Positions 8,310 to 17,027 of a stretch of DNA of 64,000 nucleotides are shown here, in pieces. The notes under the pieces were generated by a model. The model saw only the letters and a list, made by a program, of their open reading frames with translations, was not told the origin of the DNA and made no database searches. How positions within the stretch are numbered: the first letter of the stretch is position 1; every line of letters begins with the position of its first letter. This DNA comes from Bacillus sp. REN3 (GTDB lineage: Bacteria > Bacillota > Bacilli > Bacillales > Cytobacillaceae): NCBI RefSeq assembly GCF_017912555.1, contig NZ_JAERSD010000017.1, forward strand, positions 1-64,000, given 5' to 3'. A program made the position numbers and the translations under genes.

Positions 8310-10981
8310 TGTCCAAATTCGTTTACCTGTTCAATGAGGGAAATAGCAGCATGAAAGAAATTCTCGGAGGGAAAGGTGCGAACCTTGCGGAAATGACAAA
8401 GATCGGCCTCCCTGTCCCATTTGGATTCACCATTTCCACTGAGGCATGCAACGCATACTATGATGCAGGCAAGAACATTCCTGAAAAAGTCAAAACCCAG
8501 GTGCTTGACGCACTCGCAGAACTGGAAAAGAACACCGGAAAGAAACTGGGGAATCCTGAAAACCCTCTCCTGGTATCTGTACGTTCAGGCGCTGTTTTCT
8601 CGATGCCTGGTATGATGGATACCATCTTGAACCTCGGTATGAACGATGAGACTGTCGAAGGGGTGGCTAGACTGACAAACAACCCGCGTTTTGCCTACGA
8701 CTCTTACCGCCGCTTCATCCAAATGTTCAGTGATGTTGTCCTTGATGTCGATGTCTTCTTTTTCGAGCGACTGCTTGAAGAAACAAGGGAGGCAAAAGGA
8801 TATTCTTCCGACCCCGAAATGACAGCTGAAGATTGGAAGGAAGTCATTGAGGGCTATAAAAACATTGTCACGAAGCATACAAGAAAGCCATTTCCGCAGG
8901 ATCCTGCAGAGCAGCTTTTCTTGTCAATCAACGCAGTGTTTGACTCATGGAACAACCAGCGTGCGATTGTGTATCGCCGTTTGAACAAAATTCCTTCGCA
9001 CCTTGGAACAGCGGTCAATATTCAAAGCATGGTATTCGGAAACATGGGCGACGATTCGGGAACAGGCGTAGCCTTTACCCGCGACCCTTCAACCGGTGAA
9101 CACATCCTTTACGGTGAGTATTTGATCAATGCCCAGGGTGAGGATGTTGTGGCAGGTATTCGCACTCCGCAGCCAATCCAAACATTGAAGGATGAAATGC
9201 CTGCTGTTTATCAGCAATTTGTTGATACATGCCAGATCCTTGAACAGCATTATAAAGATATGCAGGATATCGAATTCACAGTGGAGCGCGGAAAGCTATT
9301 CTTCCTGCAAACCCGAACCGGAAAGCGTACCGCTCAGGCTGCGATCAGGATTGCGGCAGAACTCGTTCAGGAAGGAATTATTGATAAAAAGACAGCTTTG
9401 CTTCGTGTTGATCCTGAACAACTGGATCAGCTGCTGCATCGAAGGATTGATGAAAATCATGAACGCCAGCAGCTTGCAAAAGGACTCCCTGCCTCACCTG
9501 GTGCTGCAACAGGCAAGGTTGTTTTCGACGCAGATGAAGCGGAACAGCTGGCAAACGAAGGACAAAAAGTCATTCTTGTCCGTCCAGAAACAACCCCTGA
9601 TGACATCCATGGAATTATTGCTGCCCAGGCAGTCGTCACCAGCCGTGGCGGGATGACAAGCCATGCTGCCGTCGTAGCCAGGGGAATGGGCAAGGCGTGT
9701 ATTTGCGGGTGCGAAGCGATGAAAATCGATTTGCACGAAAAGAAGTTCCAAGTCGGGGAAATAGCGGTGAATCATGGTGATATCATTACCATCGACGGAG
9801 GTACTGGTGAAATCATGCTAGGGGAAATCCCGATGATTGAACCAGAACTTTCAGCAGAATTCCAGCTGTTGCTTTCCTGGGCTGATGAGGAAAGGAAAAT
9901 CGGTGTCCGCGCTAATGCCGATAATCCTGAAGATTCCCGGAAAGCACTTGAATTCGGTGCAGGGGGCATTGGTTTATGCCGTACAGAGCACATGTTCATG
10001 GACGCTGCAAGAGTGCCGATCGTTCAAAAAATGATTCTCGCTGAAACTTCAGAAGAACGCAGCGAGGCATTAAATGAATTATTGCCGATGCAGCAGGGAG
10101 ATTTCGAAGGGATTCTTGAAGTAATGGAGGGACTCCCAGTTACCATCCGTTTGCTAGACCCTCCGCTCCATGAGTTCCTGCCTGATAAAGAAGAGCTCTT
10201 GGTTGATATCACCAGATTGCAAATTCTTGAGCCGGAATCCAAAGAACTAAAAGAAAAGGAATTATTGCTTAAAAAGGTACGTCAGCTTGATGAATTCAAT
10301 CCAATGCTGGGACACCGCGGCTGCCGGCTTGGCATGATCCATCCGGAAATCTATGAAATGCAGGCAAGAGCTATTTTCTACGCAGTTGCCAGCCTTGCGG
10401 ACAAAGGAATTCATGTCCAGCCGGAAATCATGATTCCGCTTGTGGGACATGTCAATGAATTGAAAGAGATGAGGCAACTGGTGAATTCAGCAGCACAGAG
10501 TGTCAAAGAAGAAACAGGCAAGGAATTCGATTATACGGTGGGAACAATGATTGAAATTCCGCGTGCTGCTTTGACTGCAGACCAAATCGCTGAAGAAGCG
10601 GATTTCTTCTCATTTGGAACAAATGATTTGACGCAGACCACCTTTGGCTACAGCCGTGATGATGCGGAAGGTAAATTCCTCCAGAATTACATCGAACAGA
10701 AGGTATTGCCGGAGAACCCATTCGCTGTTCTCGACCGTGAAGGCGTCGGCAAGCTTGTTGAAACCGGTGTAACGCTTGGAAGGCAGACGAAACCTGGCCT
10801 GAAGACTGGTATATGCGGAGAACACGGAGGGGAGAAAAGCTCAATCGAATTCTGTTATAATGCAGGACTTGATTATGTGAGCTGTTCACCGTATCGTGTA
10901 CCTCTCGCCCGCCTTGCAGCTGCACAGGCAACGATCCGCAAGGAGAAAACATCTGAAAAGTCAGCAGTAACAGCAAAATAA
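8309..10981 (+). CDS. ppdK: Pyruvate, phosphate dikinase
   Basis: An 890-residue enzyme, normal for the bacterial family, that interconverts pyruvate + ATP + Pi with PEP + AMP + PPi. The N-terminal ATP-grasp domain begins at LGGKGANLAEM. The swivelling phosphohistidine domain has GGMTSHAAV, with catalytic His452 and the regulatory Thr450 two residues earlier. The C-terminal PEP/pyruvate barrel includes LGHRGCRLGM and FGTNDLTQTTFGYSRDD. ATG 8309 overlaps the ppsR stop (TGATG); the GTG immediately before it is a less likely start. B. subtilis 168 lacks this gene, so the link of CcpN-type regulation to PPDK is a feature of this lineage. A strong terminator follows. Confidence 0.98.
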   Translation: MSKFVYLFNEGNSSMKEILGGKGANLAEMTKIGLPVPFGFTISTEACNAYYDAGKNIPEKVKTQVLDALAELEKNTGKKLGNPENPLLVSVRSGAVFSMPGMMDTILNLGMNDETVEGVARLTNNPRFAYDSYRRFIQMFSDVVLDVDVFFFERLLEETREAKGYSSDPEMTAEDWKEVIEGYKNIVTKHTRKPFPQDPAEQLFLSINAVFDSWNNQRAIVYRRLNKIPSHLGTAVNIQSMVFGNMGDDSGTGVAFTRDPSTGEHILYGEYLINAQGEDVVAGIRTPQPIQTLKDEMPAVYQQFVDTCQILEQHYKDMQDIEFTVERGKLFFLQTRTGKRTAQAAIRIAAELVQEGIIDKKTALLRVDPEQLDQLLHRRIDENHERQQLAKGLPASPGAATGKVVFDADEAEQLANEGQKVILVRPETTPDDIHGIIAAQAVVTSRGGMTSHAAVVARGMGKACICGCEAMKIDLHEKKFQVGEIAVNHGDIITIDGGTGEIMLGEIPMIEPELSAEFQLLLSWADEERKIGVRANADNPEDSRKALEFGAGGIGLCRTEHMFMDAARVPIVQKMILAETSEERSEALNELLPMQQGDFEGILEVMEGLPVTIRLLDPPLHEFLPDKEELLVDITRLQILEPESKELKEKELLLKKVRQLDEFNPMLGHRGCRLGMIHPEIYEMQARAIFYAVASLADKGIHVQPEIMIPLVGHVNELKEMRQLVNSAAQSVKEETGKEFDYTVGTMIEIPRAALTADQIAEEADFFSFGTNDLTQTTFGYSRDDAEGKFLQNYIEQKVLPENPFAVLDREGVGKLVETGVTLGRQTKPGLKTGICGEHGGEKSSIEFCYNAGLDYVSCSPYRVPLARLAAAQATIRKEKTSEKSAVTAK

Positions 10982-10983
10982 AC

Positions 10984-11026
10984 ACAAAAGAGCGTAGGCT
11001 GATTAAGCCGCGCTCTTTTGTTCTTG
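10984..11026 (+). terminator. Intrinsic terminator of the ccpN-ppsR-ppdK operon
   Basis: ACAAAAGAGCG (10984-10994) pairs with CGCTCTTTTGT (11011-11021), 11 bp perfect with a further inner GGCT/AGCC stem, and a T-containing tail. Confidence 0.85.
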
Positions 11027-11420
11027 GCTCAAGGAAAAGCTGAAGTTAATTACATATGGCTCAAGTATGTACCGAGACGCTTAAAAGAAGATAGGCAGTT
11101 GGAGGCAATCCTGAATGTTGAACTTTTTTAACGGAAGAGAAAAAGAGACAGGGAATTGATAAAGAAGGAAATGCTGAAAACTTTAAACATCCATTAGATC
11201 AAATAATACACAGTGCCAAAGAACAATAGCAACATTTGTGATGACCGCCATCCATCAAGATACAGGAACAGTGGGATAAGGTATAAAAATACTTGTGAAT
11301 AACACTGGTTAACAGGGTTCGGCCGCATGGTTGATGGCCTGTTTTTTTCCCAAAGTGGATAATTTTTACCGATATTGGGGTATTGATAAGGAAACATGTA
11401 TGTAAAAGGAGGAGGACGAA
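11027..11420. other. Intergenic region with a possible micro-ORF and a weak hairpin
   Basis: No ordinary gene is evident. A 14-codon reading frame at 11115-11159 (MLNFFNGREKETGN) has a GGAGG (11101-11105) at suitable spacing, so it could be a small peptide or chance. A weak terminator-like structure, AACAGG (11311-11316) with CCTGTT (11338-11343) and a run of seven T, lies about 75 bp before the next gene. It may be the end of a small transcript or a leader element. Confidence 0.3.
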
Positions 11421-11810
11421 ATGAACAGTTTCCTGAAAAGTGGCTTTTTATTAGGGCTGGGAGCTGCTGTGGCCGGTAAAGAAAAATTTGATGAAACCAT
11501 TACGAAGCTTGTGGAAAAGGGAAGCATGACACAATCTGAAGCTGATTCCTTGTTCGATGAGTGGATGAAAAAAGGAGAGACAAAGAACGAAGAATGGAAT
11601 ACGGAATTCAGGGAGCTGGCGAAGAACCAATTAAGGGAGCTAGGATTCGTCAGCCGTGAAGAACTTGATCATGTACAGGCACAGCTTGTGCTCCTGCAGG
11701 AGGAGCTTATCCAGTTAAGGAACAATTTGAACGATCAGGGAAAGGATAAAGCGGACCAAGAGCAGGGGATGGAAAATATTCCACCAGGCTTTTCGAAAGA
11801 TGTAGATTAA
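11421..11810 (+). CDS. Phasin-like (PhaF/PhaI-type) coiled-coil protein
   Basis: A 129-residue protein with a short hydrophobic Gly/Ala-rich N-terminus (LLGLGAAVAGKEKFDETI), then a helical acidic body with a heptad-like coiled coil at about residues 70-110 (REELDHVQAQLVLLQEEL). It resembles the polyhydroxyalkanoate granule-associated or regulator family, but no PHA synthase is visible in the window. It is 13 bp upstream of a UbiB/ABC1 kinase gene and shares its operon. The pair suggests a membrane- or lipid-associated role; that is inference. Confidence 0.65.
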   Translation: MNSFLKSGFLLGLGAAVAGKEKFDETITKLVEKGSMTQSEADSLFDEWMKKGETKNEEWNTEFRELAKNQLRELGFVSREELDHVQAQLVLLQEELIQLRNNLNDQGKDKADQEQGMENIPPGFSKDVD

Positions 11811-11823
11811 TAGCAGGTGAAAA

Positions 11824-13500
11824 ATGGTGACTAAACAGATGAGACGTTTGAATAGATATAAAGAAATCGGCTCGGTCTTTGTGAGGTATGGATTCGGCTA
11901 TGTTTTTGATGAAATAGGTCTGTTTCATGTTTTATCATTGAAGGATAAGGTAGCAGCAGAAATAAAAAATGGCAATACCAAAGAAGCTGGCTACCGAATC
12001 AGGTGCATGCTGGAGGAATTAGGTCCTGCGTTCATCAAGCTTGGGCAGCTGCTCAGCATAAGAAGCGATTTGCTGCCTGATGAAATCATCAAGGAGCTTG
12101 AACTTTTGCAGGATCAAGTTCCCCAGGTTCCAGTCAAAGAAATTAAGGCGAAAATCGAGCAGGATTTCGGAAGGCCGGCGGAAGAAGTGTTCGATTACTT
12201 CAATGAGCAATGTGTTGCAGCTGCTTCAATCGGCCAAGTTTACGAAGCTGTCCTGCTGACAGGAGAATCTGTCATGGTCAAGGTTCAGCGGCCGGGAATC
12301 AAGGAAATTGTCGATACAGATCTCGCGATTTTAAAGGATCTCTCACGCGCGATCGAACAAAGGTATGAGTGGGCCCAATATTATAATGTCACCGAGATCG
12401 TCGATGAGTTATCCGAGTCTATTCGCAGGGAGCTCGATTATCTTGAAGAGGCACGTAACACTGAGACTGTCCAAATGCAATTTGCTGATTGTGAACAAAT
12501 TAAAGTGCCTGAAATTTATGATGATTATACCACTTCCCACATCCTGACAATGGAAAAGATAGATGGCGTGAAGGTGAATGAACTTCATAATATGGTCGCA
12601 AGCAGGGAGGAAAAACGGCAAATTGCTGAACTTCTCGTCAGCTCATTCATCACTCAAATCTTAAAGGAAGGTTTTTTCCACGGAGACCCCCATCCCGGGA
12701 ATATCCTGTATGTCCCTGAAAAAAAACAACTTGTATTCATCGACTTCGGGCAGGTTGGCCGGCTTTCTGCAGGTATGCGCTATGATTCTGCGGATATGAT
12801 GATGGGGATTATGCAGGATGAGCCTGAAAAAATCGTCAAATCCATCTTCCGGATGGCTTACGTCCCCTCAGATGTCGATGAAAAGCATTTCCACGATGAG
12901 GTTGAATGGATCAGCAAACAGCTGTCCCGTTCAAATGGAGGGAACATAAACCTTGGGCTGGTTGTTAAAGATTTGTTTGCCGCGGCACAGGAGCACAGGA
13001 TCATCCTGCCGAAGGAAATGACAATGATGGGCAAGGCATTGATCACGATTGATGGAATCATTTCAGATATCGATCCTGAATTGGATATGATTTCACTGGC
13101 TCGCCCATATGGGGAACAATTGATGCGCGAAAGATATGATCCTGCGAAAATAGGTAAAAGGCTTTGGAGTCAGGCGGAAAATTTAAGTGATACCTTAACG
13201 AATATTCCGTCGCAAGTCGAGGATGTCCTTGACCAGGCATCAAAAGGTGACTTGAAATTTGAAATCAGCCTGTCTGAAATCAATCGTATCCTTAATAAGT
13301 TTGATCGGATCAGCAATCAGGTTTCCTTCAGCCTTACGCTGCTTGCTTTCAGCATCGTTGTGCTCGGACTGATTGTAGGCTCCACGTTTGGCAACAATAC
13401 GATCCTGACTAGCGTTCCTGCTATTGAAATCGGATTTGTCATTGCCTTCGGGATGTTTTTGCTGATTATTTACTCCATCATGCGATCAGGAAGATTTTAA
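11824..13500 (+). CDS. UbiB/ABC1 (AarF) atypical kinase family membrane protein
   Basis: A 558-residue protein. The protein-kinase-like core has the family signatures: AAASIGQVYEA (the alanine-rich loop replacing the glycine-rich loop) near residue 138, MVKVQRPGI with the catalytic Lys near 155, the EL(D)Y..EA block near 205, and FFHGDPHPGNIL then FIDFGQVG (catalytic and metal Asp) near 285-310. Two transmembrane helices occupy about residues 500-555. In proteobacteria and mitochondria these ATPases support coenzyme Q synthesis, whereas bacilli use menaquinone, so its role is likely lipid- or membrane-related and unproven. ATG 11824 follows GCAGGTGA. It is the second gene of an operon with the phasin-like gene. 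Confidence 0.9.
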   Translation: MVTKQMRRLNRYKEIGSVFVRYGFGYVFDEIGLFHVLSLKDKVAAEIKNGNTKEAGYRIRCMLEELGPAFIKLGQLLSIRSDLLPDEIIKELELLQDQVPQVPVKEIKAKIEQDFGRPAEEVFDYFNEQCVAAASIGQVYEAVLLTGESVMVKVQRPGIKEIVDTDLAILKDLSRAIEQRYEWAQYYNVTEIVDELSESIRRELDYLEEARNTETVQMQFADCEQIKVPEIYDDYTTSHILTMEKIDGVKVNELHNMVASREEKRQIAELLVSSFITQILKEGFFHGDPHPGNILYVPEKKQLVFIDFGQVGRLSAGMRYDSADMMMGIMQDEPEKIVKSIFRMAYVPSDVDEKHFHDEVEWISKQLSRSNGGNINLGLVVKDLFAAAQEHRIILPKEMTMMGKALITIDGIISDIDPELDMISLARPYGEQLMRERYDPAKIGKRLWSQAENLSDTLTNIPSQVEDVLDQASKGDLKFEISLSEINRILNKFDRISNQVSFSLTLLAFSIVVLGLIVGSTFGNNTILTSVPAIEIGFVIAFGMFLLIIYSIMRSGRF

Positions 13501-13854
13501 TCATTCAAAGCGACCAAGAGGATTTAATCATTCAAAATGGTAGGCTTTGTTCCCATTTGCAGAACTTCTGTGCACTTAGCCGGTTCATAGAGCCAGGTGA
13601 AGCCTGGTATGGTAATGGAAATCGCCAGCACCAGCACAGCAGCGAGGAAAAATGATGTCTATGCATTTACGCCACTTAATATTCGCCGGCTTTTTTCTGA
13701 AAGCGTGGAATCGGAATACCGTGCTCATTCTTGATAAGAATCAGCACGGCTTTTTTTCGTTTCTGTTCTGATGTCCTTGAATGCATTGACTATCTTTTTC
13801 CGGGAACAATGGATAATAGCGGTAACCAATCAATTGGGAATGGAGGAAGCACAA
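13501..13854. other. Intergenic region between the UbiB-like gene and glutaminase
   Basis: Contains a short direct repeat of about 15 bp (GATTTTAATCATTCAAA near 13493-13509 and GATTTAATCATTCAAAA near 13521-13537) and the terminator at 13719. I see no gene. Confidence 0.4.
13719..13757 (+). terminator. Strong intrinsic terminator upstream of glutaminase
   Basis: CCGTGCT (13719-13725) and AGCACGG (13743-13749) flank an inner ATTCTT/AAGAAT stem, followed by C and seven T. It lies 219 bp after the UbiB-like stop, so it may close that operon or an unrecognised small transcript. Confidence 0.8.
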
Positions 13855-14781
13855 ATGCCTTGCAGGACGACATCTGAATTGAATAAACTTGTCAGGGAAG
13901 CGAAGAAACATACGAAACAAGGGAAGGTGGCTGATTATATTCCTGCTTTGGCAAAAGCAAATCCCAAGGAACTATCCGTTGCCATTTTCCATCATGATGG
14001 GCTATGCATATCTGCAGGAGACGTGCAGCAAAAAATTACACTTCAGAGTGTATCAAAAGTTTTGACCCTGGCCTTGGCACTGATGGATTACGGGGAAGAA
14101 GCTGTTTTTAGCAAAGTTGGGTATGAGCCGACGGGAGATCCATTCAATTCGATTGTCAAGCTGGAAAATAACCCTTCCAAGCCTTTGAACCCTATGATTA
14201 ATGCCGGTGCTTTGGCGGTGACACATATGATCAAAGGAGAGGACTCTGGCAAGCGATTTGGAAGGATCCTTTCTTTTATCCAGAGGCTTGGCGGGAACCC
14301 ATCGATAAACTATTGCGCTGAAGCAGCAGAATCAGAATATAGAACAGCTGACCTCAACAGGTCGCTATGCTATTTCATGAAACAGCATGGTGTCATTGAA
14401 GAAGATGTTGAGGAACTGCTGTTGATTTATACAAAGCAATGTGCGATTGAAATGGATTGCCTCGATCTGGCGAGGATTGGCTGCGTATTTGCGATGGATG
14501 GTGTCGACCCTATTACCGGTGAAAGGCTGATCCCTGGACATGTTGCAAGATTATGCAAGACATTCATGGTTACATGCGGAATGTACAACGCCTCAGGAGA
14601 ATTCGCAGTCAGAGTGGGGATACCAGCTAAAAGCGGAGTGTCCGGGGGCATCATGGGAGCAGTACCGAACCGTTTTGGCATCGGGATATTTGGCCCGTCC
14701 TTAGACGAGAAGGGGAACAGTATCGGCGGGATCAAATTATTGGAGATGATGTCAGCACACTACGCCATGAGCATGTTTTAG
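13855..14781 (+). CDS. glsA: Glutaminase
   Basis: A 308-residue serine-dependent glutaminase that hydrolyses glutamine to glutamate and ammonia. It has the beta-lactamase-like SxxK motif (QSVSKVLTL, near residue 62), [11 protein letters not shown] near residue 120, and the C-terminal [17 protein letters not shown] block. The open frame extends upstream to 13771, but ATG 13855 with GGAGG at 13842-13846 gives exactly the family's usual length. It could feed glutamate metabolism together with the hut operon 1.7 kb downstream. No glutamine transporter is directly attached. Confidence 0.96.
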   Translation: MPCRTTSELNKLVREAKKHTKQGKVADYIPALAKANPKELSVAIFHHDGLCISAGDVQQKITLQSVSKVLTLALALMDYGEEAVFSKVGYEPTGDPFNSIVKLENNPSKPLNPMINAGALAVTHMIKGEDSGKRFGRILSFIQRLGGNPSINYCAEAAESEYRTADLNRSLCYFMKQHGVIEEDVEELLLIYTKQCAIEMDCLDLARIGCVFAMDGVDPITGERLIPGHVARLCKTFMVTCGMYNASGEFAVRVGIPAKSGVSGGIMGAVPNRFGIGIFGPSLDEKGNSIGGIKLLEMMSAHYAMSMF

Positions 14782-14894
14782 GCCGGACGAAAAATTGTAA
14801 AGATTCGGACAAAAATTACCAGGAGGAGTATATCCATCCTATGTTACGATAGAATCGCGATAAAACCAAATGATGGAAAGGAGTTTGAAGGATA

Positions 14895-15551
14895 TTGGAG
14901 AACAAGGTTACTTCGATGCATTCAAGACTTAAAGATGCCTTATTTGAAGAAATCGATGAGCTTTTCATTTATGCGAATGATTATTTTGCGGATTATTTAC
15001 TCGGATTGCTTGATGAGTTTATCGAAAAAGAACAAATCCCCGAACCTATTGCTGCCAAGATGATTCCTCATTTCCTCTGGTGGGCCATCCTCACATACCG
15101 TTCCCCCAAAAACAGGAAAACGATCTTTCAGCACTATCTTGAGTCTCCAGAATATAAAAGCAGGCGAAAACCATATTTGCATAAGAACGTAAGCCAATGG
15201 AAATATGTCCTTCCCAGTTTCTATTATGTTGAAGAAATCTTAGGTGACCGGGCCCTCGTATTGATTGATATCTTTCAAATGAAAGAGAAGCTTGTTGGGG
15301 TTTTTAATGAAGTTTATCATCCGCCTTCCGAAAGGCAAATGGTATTTGGCTACATCCTCCCTGATGGAGATGGCACATATTCGCCGATCATTGATTTTTT
15401 CCATATCCCCTCTGAACACAAACAGGAGGTCGCTATCCAGATCATCCAGTTTTACAACAAAAAAGCAGTTACCACAGACCGTCAATTCTTCGAAAAATAC
15501 TTCCCTAAACTTTTATCGATCATCTCCAAAATCATTGATAAACAGAATTAA
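14895..15551 (+). CDS. Conserved hypothetical protein
   Basis: An alpha-helical, soluble-looking protein of 218 residues with many aromatic and charged residues (FLWWAILTYRSPKNRKT near residue 55). I do not recognise a domain. Translation probably begins at TTG 14895, 11 bp after AAAGGAG (14877-14883). It precedes another unknown gene by 87 bp and they may be co-transcribed. No signal peptide or membrane helix is apparent. Confidence 0.6.
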   Translation: MENKVTSMHSRLKDALFEEIDELFIYANDYFADYLLGLLDEFIEKEQIPEPIAAKMIPHFLWWAILTYRSPKNRKTIFQHYLESPEYKSRRKPYLHKNVSQWKYVLPSFYYVEEILGDRALVLIDIFQMKEKLVGVFNEVYHPPSERQMVFGYILPDGDGTYSPIIDFFHIPSEHKQEVAIQIIQFYNKKAVTTDRQFFEKYFPKLLSIISKIIDKQN

Positions 15552-15638
15552 TGGGCCAGACTAATAGTTGCAATTTTGGATAATAGCATTCATGATGGAA
15601 TCAAACCATTTGCAGTCATGAATATTTGGAGGTTGAAC

Positions 15639-16217
15639 ATGTTAAGAACGAAAATTGGCCGATTGCTGGCAGACAAGGCTGAACTATTTAAAGAAGAAAG
15701 GGAATATGCCCTGCGGACCGGCCTTCTGAAAGATGAATCGGATATTGCAGAAGCAGGAGACTGCACAAGATTCAAAGAAGCCTATATCGAGGTGGGAGAC
15801 AAAGAAACTGAAAATTTGGTAGCGGTAAAAGGACCCGATTTTTTGGATAACCCGATCACCTACTTCAAGGATCACAAAAATGAATTCATGTATTTGGAAT
15901 CTGACTGGTGGGACCTCGTCGGTGTCGATGCAGTCAGCCTTGAAATCGATGATGTTTTTGGCAATTATGATGTCATGCTTGGCATTAGGTTGCAGAAGAA
16001 ATACGGGAATGCCATCAAATCCTATTTATCAGAAAATCCGGACGGAAACCCGATGGCCAATGATCTGATGTTCGATTCCAATGAAGGCATTTGGAGCCTG
16101 AACTTTTCGCTTAATGAAATAAAGGGATTCGAAGATGGAATGATGATTGGGAAAGCCTACGAGGTCATCTACAGTTATCTGTTCGGACTTGCTGAATGGG
16201 TGGAAAGCAACCAATAA
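15639..16217 (+). CDS. Conserved hypothetical protein
   Basis: A 192-residue acidic protein starting at ATG 15639, fixed by GGAGG at 15628-15632; the frame is open 63 bp further upstream but without a ribosome site. The conserved-looking core is FMYLESDWWDLVGVDAVSLE (about residues 85-104). From memory, similar bacillus proteins have been labelled branched-chain amino acid aminotransferase, but at this length no PLP-dependent fold or lysine motif is visible, so I do not endorse that name. A terminator follows immediately. Confidence 0.65.
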   Translation: MLRTKIGRLLADKAELFKEEREYALRTGLLKDESDIAEAGDCTRFKEAYIEVGDKETENLVAVKGPDFLDNPITYFKDHKNEFMYLESDWWDLVGVDAVSLEIDDVFGNYDVMLGIRLQKKYGNAIKSYLSENPDGNPMANDLMFDSNEGIWSLNFSLNEIKGFEDGMMIGKAYEVIYSYLFGLAEWVESNQ

Positions 16218-16226
16218 ACAGAAATG

Positions 16227-16252
16227 AAAAAACGCCTTTTGGCGTTTTTTTT
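16227..16252 (+). terminator. Intrinsic terminator
   Basis: AAAAAACGCC, a TTTT loop and GGCGTTTTTTTT form a perfect 10-bp stem running into a T tract. Confidence 0.9.
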
Positions 16253-16410
16253 ATGCGTTGCGGAGGCGAATCAGCTTGGCATGCTATGACCTGTTCACCA
16301 TACCCGCCAGGAAACAGGCAAGTGGGGAATAGAGGAAATTTGCTGATTCTCCTGTATGGTAATCCTTTAATATACTGCTATATTAGAATACTAAAATTTA
16401 CCAAAATCCA

Positions 16411-16440
16411 TTGACAGAAGGATGTTTTAACACATACAAT
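16411..16440 (+). promoter_or_regulatory. Sigma-A promoter of the hut operon
   Basis: A consensus TTGACA (16411-16416), an 18-bp spacer and TACAAT (16435-16440), about 50 bp ahead of hutP. Confidence 0.75.
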
Positions 16441-16465
16441 CAAGATGAGTTATTAGTCAATAGTT

Positions 16466-16480
16466 AAAATTCTGAAATCG
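16466..16480. promoter_or_regulatory. Weak CodY-box candidate in the hutP leader
   Basis: AAAATTCTGAAATCG matches 10 of 15 positions of AATTTTCWGAAAATT, with the central TTCTGAA intact. It lies just downstream of the predicted hut transcription start, which is where CodY acts on B. subtilis hut. The match is weak and should be treated as tentative. Confidence 0.25.
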
Positions 16481-16489
16481 GAGTTAGTC

Positions 16490-16927
16490 ATGAGCAATAA
16501 ATTAGCGATTGGAAAAACTGCGATCCTGCTGGCAGCTTTGACAGAAGATGAAATGGCTGCATTTCAGCCGACTTTATCTGATGTGAAGTATTGTCTCGGC
16601 AAGGTTGGATCGATGAACATGCAAAAAGTGATTTCGGCTGTGGAAACAGCCGCAAAGCGGAATGGGCTCATCCATCAAAATTTATACCGCGAAACCCATG
16701 CCTTATACCATGCGATCATGGAGGGAATGGAGGGAGTGACAAGAGGCCACTTGGCCATTGGCGATATGAGCAGGACTGTGGGTCTGCGGTTTTCTGTTGT
16801 AAGGGGCATGCCATTTCTTGAAAACGGCGAAGGGGAATGGATTGCCGTCGCTTTTTATGGAACAATCGGAGCCCCGATAAAAGGGTCTGAACATGAAACG
16901 GTTGGTTTAGGAATTAATCATATATAG
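16490..16927 (+). CDS. hutP: HutP, anti-terminator regulator of the histidine utilisation operon
   Basis: A 145-residue protein of the HutP family. In B. subtilis, HutP binds L-histidine and Mg2+ as a hexamer, then binds NAG triplets in hut mRNA to prevent terminator folding. The metal/histidine-binding part is likely in residues 60-80 ([21 protein letters not shown]), followed by the [23 protein letters not shown]-terminus typical of the family. ATG 16490 follows GGAG. Its TAG stop lies just upstream of the attenuator at 16944-17010, before hutH. Gene order hutP-hutH as in B. subtilis supports the call. Confidence 0.96.
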   Translation: MSNKLAIGKTAILLAALTEDEMAAFQPTLSDVKYCLGKVGSMNMQKVISAVETAAKRNGLIHQNLYRETHALYHAIMEGMEGVTRGHLAIGDMSRTVGLRFSVVRGMPFLENGEGEWIAVAFYGTIGAPIKGSEHETVGLGINHI

Positions 16928-16943
16928 TTTATGACATTGCCTA

Positions 16944-17010
16944 TAGTCCATAGTCAGAAGGAGGCGATGATGGTATCTTGATGCCATTGTCGGCTCCTTT
17001 TTATTATATT
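16944..17010 (+). promoter_or_regulatory. HutP-responsive attenuator (NAG triplets plus intrinsic terminator)
   Basis: TAG (16944-16946), TAG (16951-16953) and AAG (16958-16960) are each separated by exactly 4 nt, which is the spacing of HutP-binding triplets. The third overlaps the left arm of a long hairpin. The hairpin arms start AAGGAGGC (16958-16965) and end GGCTCCTT (16992-16999), with the inner stem ATGGTA/TGCCAT; about 17 of 18 positions pair, including wobbles. A T-rich tract (17000-17010) follows. Binding of HutP would compete with the terminator and let RNA polymerase reach hutH. Confidence 0.8.
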
Positions 17011-17027
17011 ATCGGGAGGTAAACGGC

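Noticed and set aside
10503-10985. A 160-codon minus-strand frame at the end of ppdK
   Set aside because: Antisense shadow of the conserved PPDK barrel domain.
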